From: an uncultured Flavobacterium sp.
GTDB lineage: Bacteria > Bacteroidota > Bacteroidia > Flavobacteriales > Flavobacteriaceae
Length of the DNA: 11,683 nucleotides
NCBI RefSeq assembly: GCF_946220915.1
Contig: NZ_CAMIHH010000100.1
Location: forward strand, 1-11,683
Direction of reading: 5' to 3'
Shown here: in pieces, positions 11,538 through 11,683 of the stretch
Layout of the letters: every line of letters begins with the position of its first letter
How positions within the stretch are numbered: position 1 is the stretch's first letter
Program-made: the position numbers and the translations under genes
Notes under the pieces: generated by a model
What the model saw: the letters and a program-made list of their open reading frames with translations, nothing else
Told to the model about the DNA's origin: nothing
The model's database searches: none

Positions 11538-11683
11538 AGCAGCTGTATTTTGTTCAATACTTTCAATGAGATATGGATTCTTCAGTGTCTTTTCTGCTAC
11601 AAGGTCAACTTCCTTTTTTAGAAGCTCCTGTAGTTCGTGCAAAAGACTGAAATAATTATCAGAATACGTTTCATAATCCATAT
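11534..11683 (-). pseudogene. C-terminal part of MntA-like nucleotidyltransferase antitoxin, frameshifted, cut by window edge
   Basis: The frame entering from the right edge encodes the C-terminal segment of a minimal nucleotidyltransferase (MNT) antitoxin: DYETYSDNYFSLLHELQELL, then KKEVDLVAEKTLKNPYLIESI, typical of MntA proteins paired with HepT. The catalytic GSxARG...D-x-D part must lie beyond the window, so its state is unknown. Near the end the frame runs on into hepT instead of stopping. With one more A in the run at 11548-11551 it would read IQLL and stop at TGA (11536-11534), overlapping the hepT ATG as ATGA. A one-base deletion therefore probably fused the two genes. The methionine at 11681 is internal to the family, not a real start. 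Confidence 0.75.

Noticed and set aside
1..11683. tRNA, rRNA, CRISPR array, transposase, integrase or phage genes
   Set aside because: I looked on both strands and found no cloverleaf, regularly spaced repeats or mobile-element coding sequence.

Overview
The window looks like a chromosome segment of a flavobacterium (Bacteroidetes, Flavobacteriaceae, Flavobacterium-like). The evidence is the gliding genes gldB and gldC, a protein with a type IX secretion (T9SS) type A sorting domain, several TAnnTTTG promoter elements, the near absence of Shine-Dalgarno sites, and the gene order dnaG / LuxR-type regulator / nadE / gldB / gldC / engB, which I recall as typical of this group.

Layout on the plus strand. 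(1) 138-977 encodes a secreted T9SS cargo protein, closed by a strong terminator. (2) 1229-3533 is a three-gene unit: an ECF sigma factor with a TTG start, an overlapping single-pass membrane protein that is probably its anti-sigma factor, and a periplasmic coiled-coil/outer-membrane barrel protein. It is preceded by a housekeeping-type promoter and an ECF-like, possibly autoregulated, promoter. (3) 3676-4962 is a VOC-fold protein followed by a zinc/cadmium-type CDF exporter. The exporter's stop codon lies inside an inverted-repeat element (4960-5057) that abuts the dnaG promoter. (4) 5121-7103 is dnaG primase, in which all four expected zinc ligands are replaced.

From 7239 to 8817 the minus strand carries an orphan NarL/FixJ-type response regulator and the NAD synthetase gene nadE. 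nadE is divergent from the overlapping gldB-gldC pair (8904-10203, plus). A 20-bp perfect hairpin then separates gldC from the convergent GTPase gene engB (10367-10987, minus), which has a clear TTG/TAnnTTTG promoter.

The right edge (11204-11683, minus) holds a decayed MntA/HepT (MNT-HEPN) toxin-antitoxin pair: the tail of a nucleotidyltransferase antitoxin fused by frameshift to a HepT toxin. The HepT remnant carries a second frameshift, an in-frame stop and an Arg-to-Cys change in its RX4HXY catalytic motif. It is the only clearly accessory element in the window.

Most of the window is core genome. I see no tRNA, rRNA, CRISPR array, transposase or intact novel defence system. The items most worth following up are the zinc-less primase, the dying toxin-antitoxin pair, the inverted-repeat element and the ECF unit with its own predicted promoter.
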